From NCBI GenBank assembly GCA_963779845.1, contig CAVZZV010000001.1:930001-994000 (forward strand): a DNA stretch of 64,000 nt, read 5' to 3'. The stretch comes from CAVZZV01 sp963779845 (lineage in GTDB: Bacteria; Bacteroidota; Bacteroidia; Bacteroidales; GCA-2748055). The notes under the pieces were generated by a model. That model had not been told where the DNA came from and did no database searches. It was given only the letters and a program-made list of their open reading frames with translations. Shown piece by piece: positions 43,272-52,963 of this stretch. A program made the position numbers and the translations under genes. Each line of letters begins with the position of its first letter. The stretch's first letter is position 1.

Positions 43272-45134
43272 TTAGTAACTTTTATTTTTTTCCGGCGATG
43301 AAATGCCATAGTATTTTCTCCAGTAATCCAAATCACGATATTCGGAAACCAGGAAAATGCCTTTTGACTTATTATCCCTGAGGAAATTGTGCAGCAAAAC
43401 AACTTTTTTCATTAAAGTTTCTTCAGGTAATCCGGCAGCCTTTCCTTCCAGAATTTCAAGATCCAGCGCTGCATATTCAAGCATAAGAGACAAGCTTGTC
43501 CAATGGATATTATTTTCGCTTTTTCCGCTTAATTTAAGCAGTCTGTTCCGGTAGTCATTGATTTTTTTCTGTGCTCTGCGAATATCAGATTCCGGTTTAA
43601 GTTCCGATCCTTTTATTTTATTATAGTACCTGACAGTATTTTCCAGGCATTCGAATATCTCCCTGGCGAGTGGGGTATCTTTCCCGAAACGGGTTTTGCA
43701 AAAATCATTTATCAGCGAATCTGTATTTATATATGGATTCCAAAGCAGACGCGAGAGTGCGTAATGATTGAGTTCATAGCTTCTCCAGTCTCCCGGCTCC
43801 GCATAGCAGGAAATCCCCTGTACCGGAAGGGAAGCATACCATTGAAGGTCCTTTTGCATATAGCCGGGAATAATATTGGGCAGCGATTTCCAGGCATACT
43901 TACGGTAATAGGTGTATATTCCAAGATCGCCGGAAAAATTTTCCCTCCACTGAAGAATCGCTTTCCGGTAAATGGCATTTTGAGGGGAGGAGGAATCGTA
44001 AATCTGATACTGAAAATCCTGATGGATCGGACAGATATCAATAATAATACCCGAATCGATGGGTACTGATGGTAGTGTTTTTTCAAAGGCTATGATTTCC
44101 AGCCGGACTTTCATTCCCGATTTCCCCAGACCGTCCTGAATATATTCGGCAAATTCCGCCTGTCTCTCCGAAGGAGAAGGGAGATTATTTTCACTGCATT
44201 TATCCCATCGCGCAAAATCAGGAGGCCAGAGATCAAAAATTTCAGTGCCGGGATATTTTTTAAGGTAGGTAATCAGATTATTCAGAAAATATTCCCGTGC
44301 TGCCGGATTTTCGATCATAAAAACAACCTCATCTGCCGGATCTGCATTACAATGTTCATCTTTTCCGAACCATTCAGGATGCTGCATGAATATTTTTCCC
44401 CCTTCCATGGAGGCATTCAAAAAATTCTGATATCCATGTTGTCCTGTTTCCAGGATAATTCCTCTCTTCTCGATTTCAGGAAGAAGAGAACAGTACATTT
44501 CCCAGCTAACCCGGCCACGATTATTTTGATTCACCGGGATCATCAGTGTATTCAGACGTGCTTTGGGAATCCATTCAATTATCCTTGCCAGTGAAGTACT
44601 ATCCAGTGATCTTCCTTCTGCCATATCTGTTTTTCTATACTTAAAAACCGGTTTTTCACTGACATAAAGACCTCGTTCAACGGAAAGATTCCCCGTCGAA
44701 GGAATATATTCTGCCTGGTTTTCATAGAAGTCGAAGCAGGGAGCCGGAAATTTACATCCCAGTCTCTCCAGCAGATCGTAAACAGCATACAGGAGTGAAC
44801 GGTCGTTTTGCGCAGAGAGAAAGATACTGCCATCCCTGTCTTTTATTTCGTATGCTTCCGGGGGAAGTATACTATCAATTTTAAGAATTATGAAACCTGA
44901 ACCGGACTTGGGTGCTGCATTACAAATCCCGAACTCTGCATGGCTGATCTTCTCCAGGTAGGCTGCGAGTTCATCTGCGGCAAATTTCTGAGTGACTGTC
45001 GGATGTTCCGGCAGGATTATGGGCAATAGTGCCTGTCCCTCAGAGGCTATATATATACTGCTTTCTTTATTTTTACATGAAGAAAATAACAGCAGAAGCA
45101 GAATGTAATAGATATATCTGTTAAGGACAACCAT
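43272..45134 (-). CDS. DUF4838 family lipoprotein, probable glycoside hydrolase
   Basis: A 620-residue lipoprotein (LLLLFSSC). An N-terminal alpha-glucuronidase-like domain (about 28-130, TVTQKFAADELAAYLEKISH) is followed by a TIM-barrel DUF4838 domain (about 160-480, KYRKTDMAEGRS, then TEIFDLWPPDFARWDKCSEN) and a helical C-terminal part (about 490-610). DUF4838 proteins are usual in Bacteroidota polysaccharide loci and are often linked to alpha-glucuronidase or GH20-type chemistry, but activity is not established. It is the last gene of the SusC/D-led operon, 64 bp after the GH127 gene. Confidence 0.78.
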   Translation of the reverse strand: MVVLNRYIYYILLLLLFSSCKNKESSIYIASEGQALLPIILPEHPTVTQKFAADELAAYLEKISHAEFGICNAAPKSGSGFIILKIDSILPPEAYEIKDRDGSIFLSAQNDRSLLYAVYDLLERLGCKFPAPCFDFYENQAEYIPSTGNLSVERGLYVSEKPVFKYRKTDMAEGRSLDSTSLARIIEWIPKARLNTLMIPVNQNNRGRVSWEMYCSLLPEIEKRGIILETGQHGYQNFLNASMEGGKIFMQHPEWFGKDEHCNADPADEVVFMIENPAAREYFLNNLITYLKKYPGTEIFDLWPPDFARWDKCSENNLPSPSERQAEFAEYIQDGLGKSGMKVRLEIIAFEKTLPSVPIDSGIIIDICPIHQDFQYQIYDSSSPQNAIYRKAILQWRENFSGDLGIYTYYRKYAWKSLPNIIPGYMQKDLQWYASLPVQGISCYAEPGDWRSYELNHYALSRLLWNPYINTDSLINDFCKTRFGKDTPLAREIFECLENTVRYYNKIKGSELKPESDIRRAQKKINDYRNRLLKLSGKSENNIHWTSLSLMLEYAALDLEILEGKAAGLPEETLMKKVVLLHNFLRDNKSKGIFLVSEYRDLDYWRKYYGISSPEKNKSY

Positions 45135-45198
45135 TTTTCAGAGGGGATTTAATCAGGTACGGCTTAAACTCTTACCAGGAATTATTCTGAATATACGC

Positions 45199-47136
45199 TT
45201 ATTCTATTTCATCCTGAAGCCATGTGAGCCGCCAGCTTCCGATTTTTCTGCCGCCGGCCTCATAGAAGGGCAGGAACAGGAAAGGTTTTTTATCCTTTAG
45301 TTGTAATTCGTAAGCGGGACCCTTCATTCCATCCGGAGATTTCACCTGTACAAATAATTTTTCAGGATTTTCTTCCGGAAGTTTCAATACTTTCTCCCGG
45401 TTTTCCCCTTCAAGTAATCCGTTGGCGGCGTAGTTCAGGGGTCCGCGTGAAAATGCATACCAGTGTACCTGGTATAAATCTTTACCTCCCTGTGGTTTCA
45501 GAGCATGTTCCAGTTTGCGGGAAATACGGATGTTCATGGGAAAAACGATCTTTATCCTGTCATTCTTCTTCCATTCTCTGGCAAACTTATAATAAGACTT
45601 TCCAGTAAGTTTATCAGTTTCAAGAGCTTCTCCATTCACGGACAACTTTACCGAACCAGCCCATTCAGGAATTCTGATGTACAGGGGAAAATTCATTTTT
45701 TTCTGTGGATTTACCGTCAGGATAATTTCTCCATCGAAAGGAAAATTTGTCTCCTGGCTCAGCATAATCTCATTTCCGTCCAGTTCCATTTTTACCCGGC
45801 ATTCTTCAAAAAGATTAAGGGAAATGCCGTCAGCCATTTCAGTGAAAATTAAGCCGGGAATTTCTTCCAGTGCCAGGGCTCCGCTGGAGGGACAGCAGTC
45901 GTTGAAATGGGCAGTAAGTCTCCTTCCGTTGGTAAAGCTGTGATAGCACCACTGAATTCCGTCAGGATATTGTGCTCCCAAAAGGGCATTATAGGCTGCT
46001 TTTTCAAATTCATCCATAAAGACAGCTTCAGAGGTAATCTTAAAAAGTTCTCTGTTAAGTTGCATCCAGGCCATAATGCTACAGGTTTCTATAAATCCGT
46101 AAGGATTCCAGAAACGTCCCCTGTTAAAGCTTTCATAAAATTTTCCAACACCACCCCAGGGACCGCCGTTAATGGATAGATGTTGTTCCTTAATATTTTT
46201 CCAGGCATTCAAAACGGCAGTAAGATATTCCTTTTTACCTGTATATTCATATAGTTTGGCTATGGCTGTCAGATTCCATATGATCTGATATGCTTTTCCT
46301 TCTCCAACCCATAACATATCGGTATTATTCAGTCCGGCTGAAATAATTTGCAGTCCCTGCTTTTCCTCTGCCTGTTTTATTACCAGCCCCGCGAAATCAA
46401 GGTATCGTTTGTCTTTGGTAAGTTTGTATAATTCTACCACCGGGTCAATGATAATGGTGGCAGAAATTCCGAGTCTTGTTCCATACTCTGTGACAGGATT
46501 TTTTCCGTCGCCGAATGTTCTCAGAAATAGTTCACCTATACGGATTGCAGCTTCGGAATAGGCAGGATCCGGAAAATATTCATGAAGTTTAAGAAGTCCC
46601 AGAGTCATATAACTGAGGTTCCATATATCCCAGGAGTGTTGATGGGAGGCGGAGGTATTGCTGAGTTGTTGTTCCGGAGAGTATGTGCCAAGATATCCGT
46701 CCGCGGCCTGAAAGCTGACAAGTGAATCGGCTGTTTGCAGCAGCAGTTTTTTCAGTTCCGGATTGCCGGTCCTTGCCACTGCCTGGGAAACTGTATAAAG
46801 CCATTTGCCGGCATGTTCCCCGTACCAGTCGGTCTTTTTGTTATTCCGCCGGTATTCTTCACGAAAAATATTAATAAGTTCTCCGTCATCCCAGAGCGGC
46901 AACTTCATGAGCCGTCCGGCTTCAGAAATTTCAATTGCATGTCCCAGAAAACCACCAACAGTAATATTTCGTATGTCGGCAGGTTCTGCCAGGATTTTCA
47001 AAGTGTCGGTCCCGGAATTCGCGGAGAAAAGGGGAGAGTAAGAAAATACCATACACAGAAAAAGAATGGTTAAAATTCTCTTCCATTCTATCAGGGATAA
47101 ACTTATCCCGGGAATTTTTCCTGCTACATTTATCAT
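45199..47136 (-). CDS. GH127-type beta-L-arabinofuranosidase
   Basis: A 645-residue secreted (alpha/alpha)6-barrel protein with an N-terminal hydrophobic signal (about residues 20-38). The GH127 zinc/thiol catalytic set is visible: ETCS (E350, C352) and NDCCPSS (C414, C415), matching the Glu-x-Cys and Cys-Cys ligands and cysteine nucleophile known in the family. DWYGEHAGKWLYT and ASHQHSWDIWN are further barrel-strand signatures. A beta-sandwich domain follows (about 455-640). Likely substrate is beta-L-arabinofuranosyl residues; GH146 is closely similar and not excluded. It lies 4 bp after the DUF1735 gene, within the SusC/D operon. Confidence 0.85.
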   Translation of the reverse strand: MINVAGKIPGISLSLIEWKRILTILFLCMVFSYSPLFSANSGTDTLKILAEPADIRNITVGGFLGHAIEISEAGRLMKLPLWDDGELINIFREEYRRNNKKTDWYGEHAGKWLYTVSQAVARTGNPELKKLLLQTADSLVSFQAADGYLGTYSPEQQLSNTSASHQHSWDIWNLSYMTLGLLKLHEYFPDPAYSEAAIRIGELFLRTFGDGKNPVTEYGTRLGISATIIIDPVVELYKLTKDKRYLDFAGLVIKQAEEKQGLQIISAGLNNTDMLWVGEGKAYQIIWNLTAIAKLYEYTGKKEYLTAVLNAWKNIKEQHLSINGGPWGGVGKFYESFNRGRFWNPYGFIETCSIMAWMQLNRELFKITSEAVFMDEFEKAAYNALLGAQYPDGIQWCYHSFTNGRRLTAHFNDCCPSSGALALEEIPGLIFTEMADGISLNLFEECRVKMELDGNEIMLSQETNFPFDGEIILTVNPQKKMNFPLYIRIPEWAGSVKLSVNGEALETDKLTGKSYYKFAREWKKNDRIKIVFPMNIRISRKLEHALKPQGGKDLYQVHWYAFSRGPLNYAANGLLEGENREKVLKLPEENPEKLFVQVKSPDGMKGPAYELQLKDKKPFLFLPFYEAGGRKIGSWRLTWLQDEIE

Positions 47137-47140
47137 TTTA

Positions 47141-48163
47141 CTATTCCTCTTCCGAAGTTTTCACGGGAACGAATTCCTCATAGGAAATGCCCCTGTCTCT
47201 GAAGACCAGGGTATCAAACACCTGGTGGTTATAAATTCCGACTCTGTATTTGTAACTCAGGTAGAATACATCGCGTTCTTCGCCTCCCCAGCTGTCACCT
47301 CCGGGAACAAATTCGCCGGTTCCTGTGCCGGCAATTTTATATTTGGCATCTTCAACTCTCTCAATCCTTACCTCACCGCTTTCCGGATCAACCACAAGTC
47401 TGAATGAATTTCCATCCCCGGCTTTGGCTCCGATATAATCGGTTTCCACGGAATATCTTGCCGATGTTTCAAGGCTTACCACATCGTCCTGTTCCACGTA
47501 GCGGGCATGATAAGTTGTGGTATCGATATTGTTTCCAAATACATCCTGTCCGTAGTCCACTCCTCTTTTAAGGTATTTTCCGTGATATTCATTCACATAC
47601 TTCACCATGAAAAGGGTGAAATCTTTAGGGGGAGCACCGGCTTCCCAGTCGGATTTCACGAGCTTATCGGGATTTGAAGTTGAAGGAGAGCCTGAAAGTA
47701 TTGAATCGGCATTACTGGAAGTTATTCTTAGCGGAATAACGTAATGGTTTCCTGTGGAGAGGGAATCATAGAGAAAATCGTCTGCCAGCTGGACAAGGAT
47801 TAATCCTGTAAAAGAACCTGCCGGGATAGTCACCTGGTTCTCCGGTTCCAGCGTATACCATTCCGAAGGCAGCGGGCGGACATCATTGTCGAGGCTGTCG
47901 CATAAACTTTCGTCCACCACATAATCAACTGTCCAGTTTTTATTATTTTCATACATTCCGCCAATGGTAACTCCGATATGAAACTTAAGTTCCTTATCCA
48001 GGGAATTGTCTATAACATCATTCCCAAGGGAAAGGGTACGCACCGGATACTGAACAGGGAAATACACCGCATTATAATCAAAATCCTGAAATTCACTATC
48101 CTGATTTTCACAGGCTGAAATGACGGATGCGAGTAATAACAGTATTAATATTTTTTTCATCAT
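47141..48163 (-). CDS. DUF1735/DUF5627-type surface lipoprotein (SusE-position protein)
   Basis: A 340-residue lipoprotein (LLLASVISAC). The first domain (about 25-165) has the BT_3987-like/DUF1735 fold, with YNAVYFPVQYPVRTLSLG and VTIPAGSFTGLILVQL. The second (about 190-335) resembles DUF5627. Such proteins sit at the SusE/SusF position of PULs and bind glycan at the cell surface. It directly follows the frameshifted susD-2 (54 bp) and precedes the GH127 gene by 4 bp. Confidence 0.85.
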   Translation of the reverse strand: MMKKILILLLLASVISACENQDSEFQDFDYNAVYFPVQYPVRTLSLGNDVIDNSLDKELKFHIGVTIGGMYENNKNWTVDYVVDESLCDSLDNDVRPLPSEWYTLEPENQVTIPAGSFTGLILVQLADDFLYDSLSTGNHYVIPLRITSSNADSILSGSPSTSNPDKLVKSDWEAGAPPKDFTLFMVKYVNEYHGKYLKRGVDYGQDVFGNNIDTTTYHARYVEQDDVVSLETSARYSVETDYIGAKAGDGNSFRLVVDPESGEVRIERVEDAKYKIAGTGTGEFVPGGDSWGGEERDVFYLSYKYRVGIYNHQVFDTLVFRDRGISYEEFVPVKTSEEE

Positions 48164-48217
48164 TCTGACTTTTTAATTTAATGCATTGGACAATTTTCCT
48201 GAATCGGCGGCACCTGA

Positions 48218-49940
48218 CTACCAGCCTTCATTCTGAACCAGGTCATATTTAAGTAATTCATTATAAGGAACGGGTCCGTAAATCATATAATCTTCATAAT
48301 TTCTGCTTTCCAGGAACTGGACTTCATAAGGATCGGGATTTCCGAAATCAATGAACATGGCATACACCGGGTCCGACATAAGTGCTGTAAGTTTCCATCT
48401 GCGGATATCCCAGAAACGAAATCCTTCGAAGCTAAGTTCAATTCTTCTTTCATTCCTTACCAGCTCTCTGAACTGTTCTTTTGAAGAAGTCATTGAGTTA
48501 AGGTATGTGTCGGATGTCATATCGGGCAGTCCTGCCCTTGTTCTGATAGCACTTATGACTTCCCTGGCTGTAAATCCGAATCCCATGGGATCGGCATCCG
48601 GTCCCCATGCTTCATTGGCTGCTTCCGCATAATTCAGGAATATTTCGGTGAAGCGGAAATAGGTAATGAAATGCTCAGCGGTGGTGACATTACCGGGAAT
48701 CAGGTTTACCTTGGCATCCAGCATAAATTTTTTCAGGTAATAGCCGGAACGGGTGGAATTTATGGTATTGTTAATTCCATCCTCGGGAGCATCCACATCC
48801 GTATGAATGGTATCTTTTACGACATTTCCGTTATAGACGATATAGTTTTTGAGACGCGGGTCCCTGTTTTTGTAGGGATCAGCAGGATCATAGCCACTGG
48901 TTGATTCGGAAATGGGCAGGCCGTTTTGCATTGGGAAAATATCCACAAGGTCCTGTGTCGGATTGGTTCTGCCGTTTCCGAATTCCGAAGGCGGAAAGTT
49001 TTCGACTTCGAGGCCGTTGGAGATTGTGTAGGCATTATTCCAGATAATTTCCGGATCCGCAAAATCTTTATAAAATCCGATTCCTGTAGGTGAGAGTGCC
49101 GATAAGCCGTCATGATCGGCAAGAGTTTCCCCGGCCGACTCTGCAGCAGCTTCCCAGTCGAGTACCCCAAATGCCGGACTGGCAGCAAATAAAGTAACTC
49201 TTGATCTCAGAGCCCTGGCAACAAGTCCCGAGACACGATTGGTATACCTGCCTCCGAAAGTGGCATTGTAAATCGGATCATTAGCGACATCCTTATAAGT
49301 CTCCGGAAGGTATTTGACTGCAGTATCAATATCCGCCAGAATCTGATTCACACATTCCGTATATGTATTCCGGGGACGATTAAAATCATCATTAATATTC
49401 AGGGGTTCCAGAATGATCGGAAAACCAAGAAGTCTTCCGTCACTTGCCATACCTCCGTGATACTGCAGCAACCTGAACATCCACCAGGCTCTTAATCCGT
49501 ATGCTTCACCCTTAAGTCTCCTGAAGTGGTTTTTATCTATTTCTTCATTTTGCCAGGACCATTCCACCTGATCTATATTTTCAAGGAAGGAATTGATATA
49601 GAAAATCTCATTGTATGCGCTGCTCCACATGGAAAGCGGATAGAATGAAGATTTCCATTCTCCCGTGGTCATCAGCAGATACTGAGAATTCTTATCATTG
49701 GTGACGGCATCATCACTGACCACATCATCATTAAAATTAACGGAGGAGAGGCATATTTCTGTATGCATGAAGCAGAAGACCTTCATAATATGCCGGATCG
49801 GTTATCATCTCTTCTTTGGTCAGCCGGTTATCAAGCCCCGGTTCCAGAAATTTCTCACAGGAAACCAGGAAGAAGGAAAGTAAACTAAAGCCTAACAATC
49901 CGTAAATATATTTTTTCATATCTTGATTCTTTATTAACAT
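48218..49940 (-). pseudogene. SusD/RagB family protein (second pair), split by a +1 frameshift
   Basis: Second SusD-like nutrient-binding lipoprotein. The 5' part (49940-49737) carries the lipoprotein signal MKKYIYGLLGFSLLSFFLVSC and CEKFLEPGLDNRLTKEEM, then DPAYYEGLLLHAYRNMP, and stops after PLLR. The rest is in the +1 frame (VNFNDDVVSDDAVTN to the end at 48218). It holds the normal SusD body (LKGEAYGLRAWWMFRLLQYHGG, RNERRIELSFEGFRFWDIRRWK). Removing one base in the CCTCTCCTCC run (49751-49763) restores one protein of about 573 residues. As sequenced, no full-length SusD is made. The start overlaps the susC-2 stop (TAATG); MKKYIY at 49919 is an alternative start. Confidence 0.85.
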
Positions 49941-52936
49941 TAAAATGAGGCATTAAATCCAATGGCATACGTCCGGAACTGAGGTTCAGTACCTATATTT
50001 AATTCCCGTTTTTCCCGAATGGAAGAAATCGTGACCAGATTGGCTGCCCTCAGATATACGCTGAAGTTTTGTATAAAAGTATTTGTTGTTAAATTTTCGG
50101 GCAGAGTCATCGTCAGCTGAACCCGGTGAAGGGTAAACCAGTTATTCTTCTCTATCCAGTAAGTGGAATTTCTGAAATTATTCGAATTGTTGGAGGAGGA
50201 AAGCCTCGGATAGGTGGCTGTTCCCTTATCTCCAATTTCAGGGGTCCAACGGCCGAGCACTTCTTCGGAATATTTCCTGTCACCGTAAACCCAGTAGTAC
50301 GCATTGTTGAAATAGGAGCTTTCGCCATTCTGACCTGTTCCGAGAAGGAAGAGTTCAAAGGCCTTGTATCTTAAGTTCAGATGCAGGGCATATTGTATTC
50401 TTGGTGAAGAATAGCCGATAACTTTTACATCATTATCATCAATAATTCCATCATCATTCAAATCCTTATATTTAATATCCCCGGGCTGCACCGCACCGAA
50501 AGTCTGTGTGGCATGATTTTCTATCTCTGTCTGATTTGCGAAAAGTCCCTCAGCCACCCATCCGAACATGGCATCGGTAGGTTTGCCGGTTCTGATGAGA
50601 TAATCGTATTCATAATTTAATTCATCGGTCTGAAGAACTTTCGGAATGGCATAGACAACGTTGGCGCCAATGCTGATATTTAAATCGTTCACAGCGGTAT
50701 TATACGCCACTGCCATTTCCACTCCCTGATCGAGATGTGAATTGTAATTTTCAAGCGGGAGTACATTTCCCAGATAATCAGGATAATAATTTGTACGGGA
50801 AGTAAGTTCATCGTAGGAACGGCTGTGGAAATAATTTGCTTCCAGGTTCAGGGACCGGTTCAGCATCAGTGCTTCAAAACCTGCTGAATATTCACTTCTT
50901 TTTACCCAGTCAATATTCGGATTCCCTATAGACTGAAAATAGCGTGCTGAATTTTCCACTATTCCGTTGTTATAGGTAAACAAAGAACCCTGTCCGTAGG
51001 TAGTCTGGTACAAATAGTAATCAGCCACGCCCTGGTCGGTATTTAAGAGTCCCCAGTCGGCCCTGATTTTTAAATAATTAAATACATTGGCGGGAATAAA
51101 ATCTTCCTCACTTAAAACCCAGGCAAAACCCACAGCCGGAGAAACGGCGTACTGGTTTTCCTTAGAAAAGCGTGGTGAGCCAGCCATAACAGCGCCTAAT
51201 TGTGCGATATACTTCTTCCTGAAGCTGTAATTTGCCTGCACCCCAAAATGAAGGTCTTTTAGCTGATGAATATCCTGATTAAGCTGAACCTGTTGACGGT
51301 AGGCAACTCCCACAGCATTAATCTCATGTTCCCCGAAAAGCCGGTGATAATTAAGGGTTCCGTATAAACCGATTCTTCTGTAAAAATCAGGATTTATTAT
51401 GGATTCAGATCCCTGTTCCACATCGAGTCCTACTTTATTATAAGCAATACTGTCTGCCCCGCTGACATCACTTAGAACCACCGGTTCATAAACGGCATAG
51501 GTATTTAATAAACGGCTTTCGTAATAATTTCGTACATCAAAAGTAAGATAAGCACTGGCGGTAAGTCCCTCGGTGATGAAACCCAAATCAAAATCAAGTC
51601 CGGTATTAATCTGCAGAATCCTGTTCATGGTATTTCTGTAACCGGCGAGCACCTGGTTTCCATATATATTTTGCTGATAGATAGAGGTTCCTCCCGGAAC
51701 ATAACGGCCGTTAATAAGATTTGCATTGGCCATCATTGCAGAATCACTTAGAGGTATAAGTACAGGTGCCTGGTTAGGGAGGAAGGTGGAGGAATTTTGC
51801 CAGAAATCACCGTTTTTCAGATTGGTGTTCATATCAAAAATTGCCACTCCGTCGGCTCTCATGGAAATGTAGTCATTAATTCTGTAATCGGCATTTCCCC
51901 TTAGGTTAATCCGGTCGGAATGCTGTTCTTTACCCAGATCGGGAAGGGAATTTTGCCTCTTCCAGCCCATATAAACATAATATTTAGCAATATCATTACC
52001 TCCGGAAGCTTCGGCAATTAAATGGTGAAAGGTCTGGTAGTCTTTCAGGTATTCGGAATTGTAATAACTTTCATCCGGATAAAGTAGATTATTTACATGA
52101 TTTCTTGTATTTGCAATTTCCATACTATCATAAATGGGAGCTTTCCCGTCATTTACAAGGGCTTCATTGTATAAGGACATATAATCGGAGGCATTCAGAT
52201 ATTTAGGATAACTGATAGGGTTCATGATTCCGCCGTCGAGTCTTACCTTCAGTTCCTTTTTATAAGACTGTCCCCTTTTGGTGGTAACCAGAATAACGGG
52301 AAGATCAGCTTTAGCCCCGTAAAGAAGGCGTGTGGCGGGATCTTTTAATACAGTTATCTGTTCGATTTCCTGAAGATTCAGGGAGCTGACAGGTCTGGGG
52401 ATTCCGTCCACGACAATCAGTGCTGCTCCCATTCCGTATACATTCTGATTGCCGAACATACCAGGAACTCTGCCGTTAATCGCTGCATAGATATCCTGGT
52501 TGGCATCGTAGCGAAGAATTTCCGTGGGATCAATAACCGTAACGGCCCCGGTAATATTTCTTCTTTTTATGGTTCTGAAGGGAAGGTGCACCATATCCTG
52601 CTCAGAAAGCTGATAATCCATAAGGATGAGTTGAATATCTTCAGTCTGGCTTTCCGGATTTTCTATCAGCCTGCTCGAATAGCCATCAGCTTCGATCAGA
52701 ACAGGATTGCCTTTAGCGGCTTTCACCGTGAAATATCCGTCAGGGCCTGTCCTGGTGACAAAAGCACCTTCCTCACTGTAGATTCTGGCATTTCCCAGCG
52801 GATTTCCATCCTGGTCTGTAACCCGGGAGGAAAAATCAAAATTTTGTTTTTCAGCTCCGGTTTTTTGAGCATTTAATTGCCCGGGCAGGAAAAGGCTTAG
52901 AGAAGTCAGTATGAAAATGGCAATAAATTTTCTCAT
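49940..52936 (-). CDS. SusC/RagA-like TonB-dependent receptor (second pair)
   Basis: A 998-residue outer-membrane transporter. A signal peptide (1-23) is followed by a CarboxypepD_reg-like domain (about 35-110, DFSSRVTDQDGNPLGNARIYSEEG). The plug domain (about 125-240) includes DANQDIYAAINGRVPGM and IEQITVLKDPATRLLYGAKADLPVILVTTKRG, and a long beta-barrel ends in IGFNASF. The linker before the plug lacks the usual EVVVVGYG TonB-box block seen in the first SusC; it reads LSEQDMVHLPFRTIKRRNITGAV. Together with susD-2 it likely imports a second glycan fragment. It starts 27 bp after the susD-1 stop. Confidence 0.92.
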   Translation of the reverse strand: MRKFIAIFILTSLSLFLPGQLNAQKTGAEKQNFDFSSRVTDQDGNPLGNARIYSEEGAFVTRTGPDGYFTVKAAKGNPVLIEADGYSSRLIENPESQTEDIQLILMDYQLSEQDMVHLPFRTIKRRNITGAVTVIDPTEILRYDANQDIYAAINGRVPGMFGNQNVYGMGAALIVVDGIPRPVSSLNLQEIEQITVLKDPATRLLYGAKADLPVILVTTKRGQSYKKELKVRLDGGIMNPISYPKYLNASDYMSLYNEALVNDGKAPIYDSMEIANTRNHVNNLLYPDESYYNSEYLKDYQTFHHLIAEASGGNDIAKYYVYMGWKRQNSLPDLGKEQHSDRINLRGNADYRINDYISMRADGVAIFDMNTNLKNGDFWQNSSTFLPNQAPVLIPLSDSAMMANANLINGRYVPGGTSIYQQNIYGNQVLAGYRNTMNRILQINTGLDFDLGFITEGLTASAYLTFDVRNYYESRLLNTYAVYEPVVLSDVSGADSIAYNKVGLDVEQGSESIINPDFYRRIGLYGTLNYHRLFGEHEINAVGVAYRQQVQLNQDIHQLKDLHFGVQANYSFRKKYIAQLGAVMAGSPRFSKENQYAVSPAVGFAWVLSEEDFIPANVFNYLKIRADWGLLNTDQGVADYYLYQTTYGQGSLFTYNNGIVENSARYFQSIGNPNIDWVKRSEYSAGFEALMLNRSLNLEANYFHSRSYDELTSRTNYYPDYLGNVLPLENYNSHLDQGVEMAVAYNTAVNDLNISIGANVVYAIPKVLQTDELNYEYDYLIRTGKPTDAMFGWVAEGLFANQTEIENHATQTFGAVQPGDIKYKDLNDDGIIDDNDVKVIGYSSPRIQYALHLNLRYKAFELFLLGTGQNGESSYFNNAYYWVYGDRKYSEEVLGRWTPEIGDKGTATYPRLSSSNNSNNFRNSTYWIEKNNWFTLHRVQLTMTLPENLTTNTFIQNFSVYLRAANLVTISSIREKRELNIGTEPQFRTYAIGFNASF

Positions 52937-52963
52937 GATAAATTCTTTAAAGATTAATTTTCT

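Noticed and set aside
48218..49786. Separate SusD gene starting MKVFCFMHTE
   Set aside because: The N terminus lacks a lipoprotein signal, and the missing signal and first block lie in the adjacent frame, so it is one gene with a frameshift.
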